Made by a program: the position numbers and the translations under genes. From positions 1 to 8,372 of the forward strand of contig JAQVWU010000113.1 in assembly GCA_028709565.1 (NCBI GenBank): 8,372 nucleotides of DNA, given 5' to 3'. Every line of letters starts with the position of its first letter. Within the stretch, counting starts at the first letter, position 1. This document shows, piece by piece, positions 6,287 through 8,372 of this stretch. The notes beneath the pieces were generated by a model. The model saw nothing but the letters and a program-made list of their open reading frames with translations, searched no databases and was not told the DNA's origin. Source of the DNA: Eubacteriales bacterium (GTDB lineage: Bacteria > Bacillota > Clostridia > Oscillospirales > CAG-272).

Positions 6287-8372
6287 ATGGAAGAAAAGGC
6301 AATTAAAAGACGCAACTGGGTTAAAAATATAGCTATCATATTCCTGTCCGTTATGCTTGTTTTGACCTTGTTTTCAAATACAATCATGAATTACTCCCTG
6401 CCCGAGGTTTCAGCGCAGTATTGCTATTCGGGTACCATTACCACCCGCGTCCGCGGCAGCGGTACGGTAGAAGCAAAAGAGACCTATGAAGTCAGTTCGC
6501 CGTCAAGCTCAACCGTCAAAGATATCGGCGTCAAAGCAGGTCAGCATGTCGAGATCGGTGATGTCATGTTTCTGCTTGAGAACGAAAAGGATGCCAATTT
6601 AATAGAAGCGCTTGAAGCCCTGGCGGCGCTGAAAGCCGAATACAACGACACGCTCGGTTCTTTGGGCGGTGATTACCTGGATAAACAACTGGCCATATCC
6701 GAAGCCCAGGCAGCCGTGACCGAAGCCCGCAGCAAAAGAGCGGCGTCAAACAAAGCCAAAGAACAGCTGACCGGCGCAAAAGCCGAATACAAAGACGCCC
6801 AAAAACTTGTCACTCAGCTTGAAAGCCAAAAATCAAAGATTGACGGCAAAATTGCGCAGCTTGAGGCGATTGAGGGCATCGACGAAGTAAACGCGTCGCT
6901 GGACGCGGCTATACGCGAAAGAGATAATCTTAAGACGGCGCTGACCGACGCCGAAGCCGCCCTGAAAGAAGCCGAAAACGCCCTTGAGACTGCAAAAGAA
7001 ACGGCGGAGATAAAAGAGGATATACTGGCCGACGCCATAGCGGCGCGGGATGATTTTATCGCCCAAAACCCCGACGCGGCGGTAGACGAAGCGACCCTTA
7101 CGGCAAAAATCCGCGAGATAAGCGACCTGGAACGGCAATATGCCTATGATATCGAGGATTATCAAAAGGCGCAGGCGGACAACGCCGATTATGTCATGTC
7201 GCTGTATAATAAAATGCTGGCCGCGTGGGACGCGCTGCAGAATTACAGCGAAGAAACGACCGCCGCATCCGAAGATTCCGAAAAAACCGCAGTAAAAATC
7301 CAGGCCGAAACCAACACGGAAACCGAACCCGTAATACCGGCGGTCACCAGGGAATCACTGGAAGCCGCGTACAATAACGCAGTGAAGACATACAATGACG
7401 CCGCCAACTCCACCCCGGAATCGCTTGTCGCGATGCAGCGCGCCCTTGAGGAATCGGCTGTAAACCTGCAGTACAAAAAGCAGGATCTGGCGCTGCTCCA
7501 GCAGAAGTATGACAATTCGCGGAATTACCTGAATATGCTTCAAAAATACAAGGACGAGGCAGATATTGCCGATGCCGATAAAAAGGCGGCCGACAAAGAA
7601 ATTGTCTTCAGCGAAAGAGCAAAAAATACCGCGGCGGAAAGGCTGACCGATGCCCGGGCCGATTATGAAGACGCCAAAACAATGGTCGACCTGCTGACCA
7701 GCGCCGATTCTCTGGAATCGATGAAGGCGGAATCCGATTCGCTGGACGAACAGATAACCCGGGCTGAAGAACAGGAAGATAATCTACGGGATAATGTAAC
7801 CGAACTGGAAGGCATCAAAGGAGATACCGTATCGGATTCGGCATTAAAATCGCTGGAGAATAACGTAAGCAAATTACAGAGGGAACTTGCCGCTGAAATG
7901 GAGGCAAACAAGGCATCCACCGAGGTCGTGCAAATGAAGCTCGATATTATTAATAAAAAAATCACAGATAAAGAAGCCGAAATCGAGCAGATTAAAACAG
8001 GCGACTTTACGACCGAAGTGAAAGCCCCGGTCGCCGGTGTAATTGCCGCCATAAGGGTTGTTGCAGGCAATAAGATTCAGTTAAACGACCCTGTAGCCGA
8101 TATTCAGCTGGTTGACAAGGGCTATTCGATAACATTCAATGTCACAAACGAGCAGGCCAAGCGCATAAAAACGGGCGACAGGGCAAACATCGAATGGTGG
8201 TGGGGCGGTGAGATAAACGCCGTTGTCGAAAGTATTAAACCCGACCCGGTCAATCCCGCCCAGAGCAAGACGGTAGTCCTTAATATCAGCGGTGAAATAG
8301 ATGTGGGCGCTAATCTCTCATTTTATATCGGTGAAAGATCGATGAATTATGACAGCGTGGTGCCAAACAGCG
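6287..8372 (+). CDS. HlyD/MacA-like membrane fusion (adaptor) protein with very long coiled coil, 3' end cut by window
   Basis: At least 695 codons, open at the window end. Start: AAAGGA (6275-6280) is 6 nt before the ATG. A basic N-terminus (KRR) and one membrane helix (about 12-32) anchor it, with the rest outside the membrane. TIMNYSLPEV (32-41) is typical of such adaptors in Firmicutes. The first half-lipoyl domain spans about 59-98 (GSGTVEAKE..., KAGQHVEIGD). Residues about 100-320 and 357-577 are Ala/Glu/Lys-rich helices forming two near-equal coiled-coil arms, joined by a Ser/Thr/Glu linker with Pro348 and Pro351. The second half-lipoyl domain starts at KAPVAGVI (579-586), then comes a beta-barrel-like part with WWWGGE (637-642). 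Adaptors bridge a MacB-like or other exporter to outer parts; none is visible here. Most family members have about 350-550 residues, so this one is long. Its place after two sugar permeases with no terminator suggests shared transcription. Confidence 0.88.
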   Translation, partial: MEEKAIKRRNWVKNIAIIFLSVMLVLTLFSNTIMNYSLPEVSAQYCYSGTITTRVRGSGTVEAKETYEVSSPSSSTVKDIGVKAGQHVEIGDVMFLLENEKDANLIEALEALAALKAEYNDTLGSLGGDYLDKQLAISEAQAAVTEARSKRAASNKAKEQLTGAKAEYKDAQKLVTQLESQKSKIDGKIAQLEAIEGIDEVNASLDAAIRERDNLKTALTDAEAALKEAENALETAKETAEIKEDILADAIAARDDFIAQNPDAAVDEATLTAKIREISDLERQYAYDIEDYQKAQADNADYVMSLYNKMLAAWDALQNYSEETTAASEDSEKTAVKIQAETNTETEPVIPAVTRESLEAAYNNAVKTYNDAANSTPESLVAMQRALEESAVNLQYKKQDLALLQQKYDNSRNYLNMLQKYKDEADIADADKKAADKEIVFSERAKNTAAERLTDARADYEDAKTMVDLLTSADSLESMKAESDSLDEQITRAEEQEDNLRDNVTELEGIKGDTVSDSALKSLENNVSKLQRELAAEMEANKASTEVVQMKLDIINKKITDKEAEIEQIKTGDFTTEVKAPVAGVIAAIRVVAGNKIQLNDPVADIQLVDKGYSITFNVTNEQAKRIKTGDRANIEWWWGGEINAVVESIKPDPVNPAQSKTVVLNISGEIDVGANLSFYIGERSMNYDSVVPNS

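Noticed and set aside
6564..8070. Several open frames on the - strand within the adaptor gene
   Set aside because: They are antisense to a continuous + strand frame with clear lipoyl and coiled-coil features. Their Ser/Ala-rich content is what the reverse strand of an Ala/Glu/Asp-rich coiled coil produces.

Overview
The window looks like chromosome from a low-to-moderate GC Firmicute of the Clostridia type, probably a gut or anaerobic-digester lineage. The grounds are a lipoprotein sugar-binding protein of clostridial style, a UroD-like methyltransferase beside a carbohydrate transporter, strong Shine-Dalgarno sites on most genes, Rho-independent terminators, and a membrane-anchored HlyD-type adaptor in what appears to be a single-membrane cell. 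The genus cannot be told from the sequence alone. All recognisable genes lie on the + strand; I found no tRNA, rRNA, CRISPR array, insertion sequence or phage gene.

Layout: (1) 1-25 is a hairpin plus T-run, the likely terminator of a gene outside the window. (2) 26-2860 is a probable two-gene unit: a promoter, an ABC-transporter solute-binding lipoprotein (208-1680) and a UroD/MtaA-like protein (1763-2860). (3) 2861-3087 is a non-coding stretch dense in inverted repeats, including a nested hairpin that captures part of the ribosome-binding site of the next gene and a second stem that would form a pseudoknot with it. (4) 3088-4029 is a CorA-type divalent-cation transporter, closed by a good terminator. 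(5) 4068-4271 holds a strong extended -10 promoter and a roughly 130-nt leader. (6) 4272-8372 is an operon-like run: two carbohydrate-type ABC permeases overlapping by 8 bp, then an unusually long coiled-coil HlyD/MacA-like adaptor that runs off the window end.

Working together: the binding lipoprotein would deliver a sugar or oligosaccharide to a two-permease channel. The separate location of the pair and the lack of an ATPase gene suggest an unlinked, shared ATPase, though the lipoprotein and the permeases could also belong to different systems. The UroD-like protein is probably a methyl-transfer or related metabolic enzyme rather than a haem enzyme. The CorA gene looks like an independent unit, possibly with RNA-level control. 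The adaptor suggests that an export pump (MacB-like or other ABC exporter) follows downstream, co-transcribed with the import permeases.

The points most worth a second look are the structured leader of corA and the symmetric, very long coiled-coil hairpin of the adaptor inside a sugar-permease operon.
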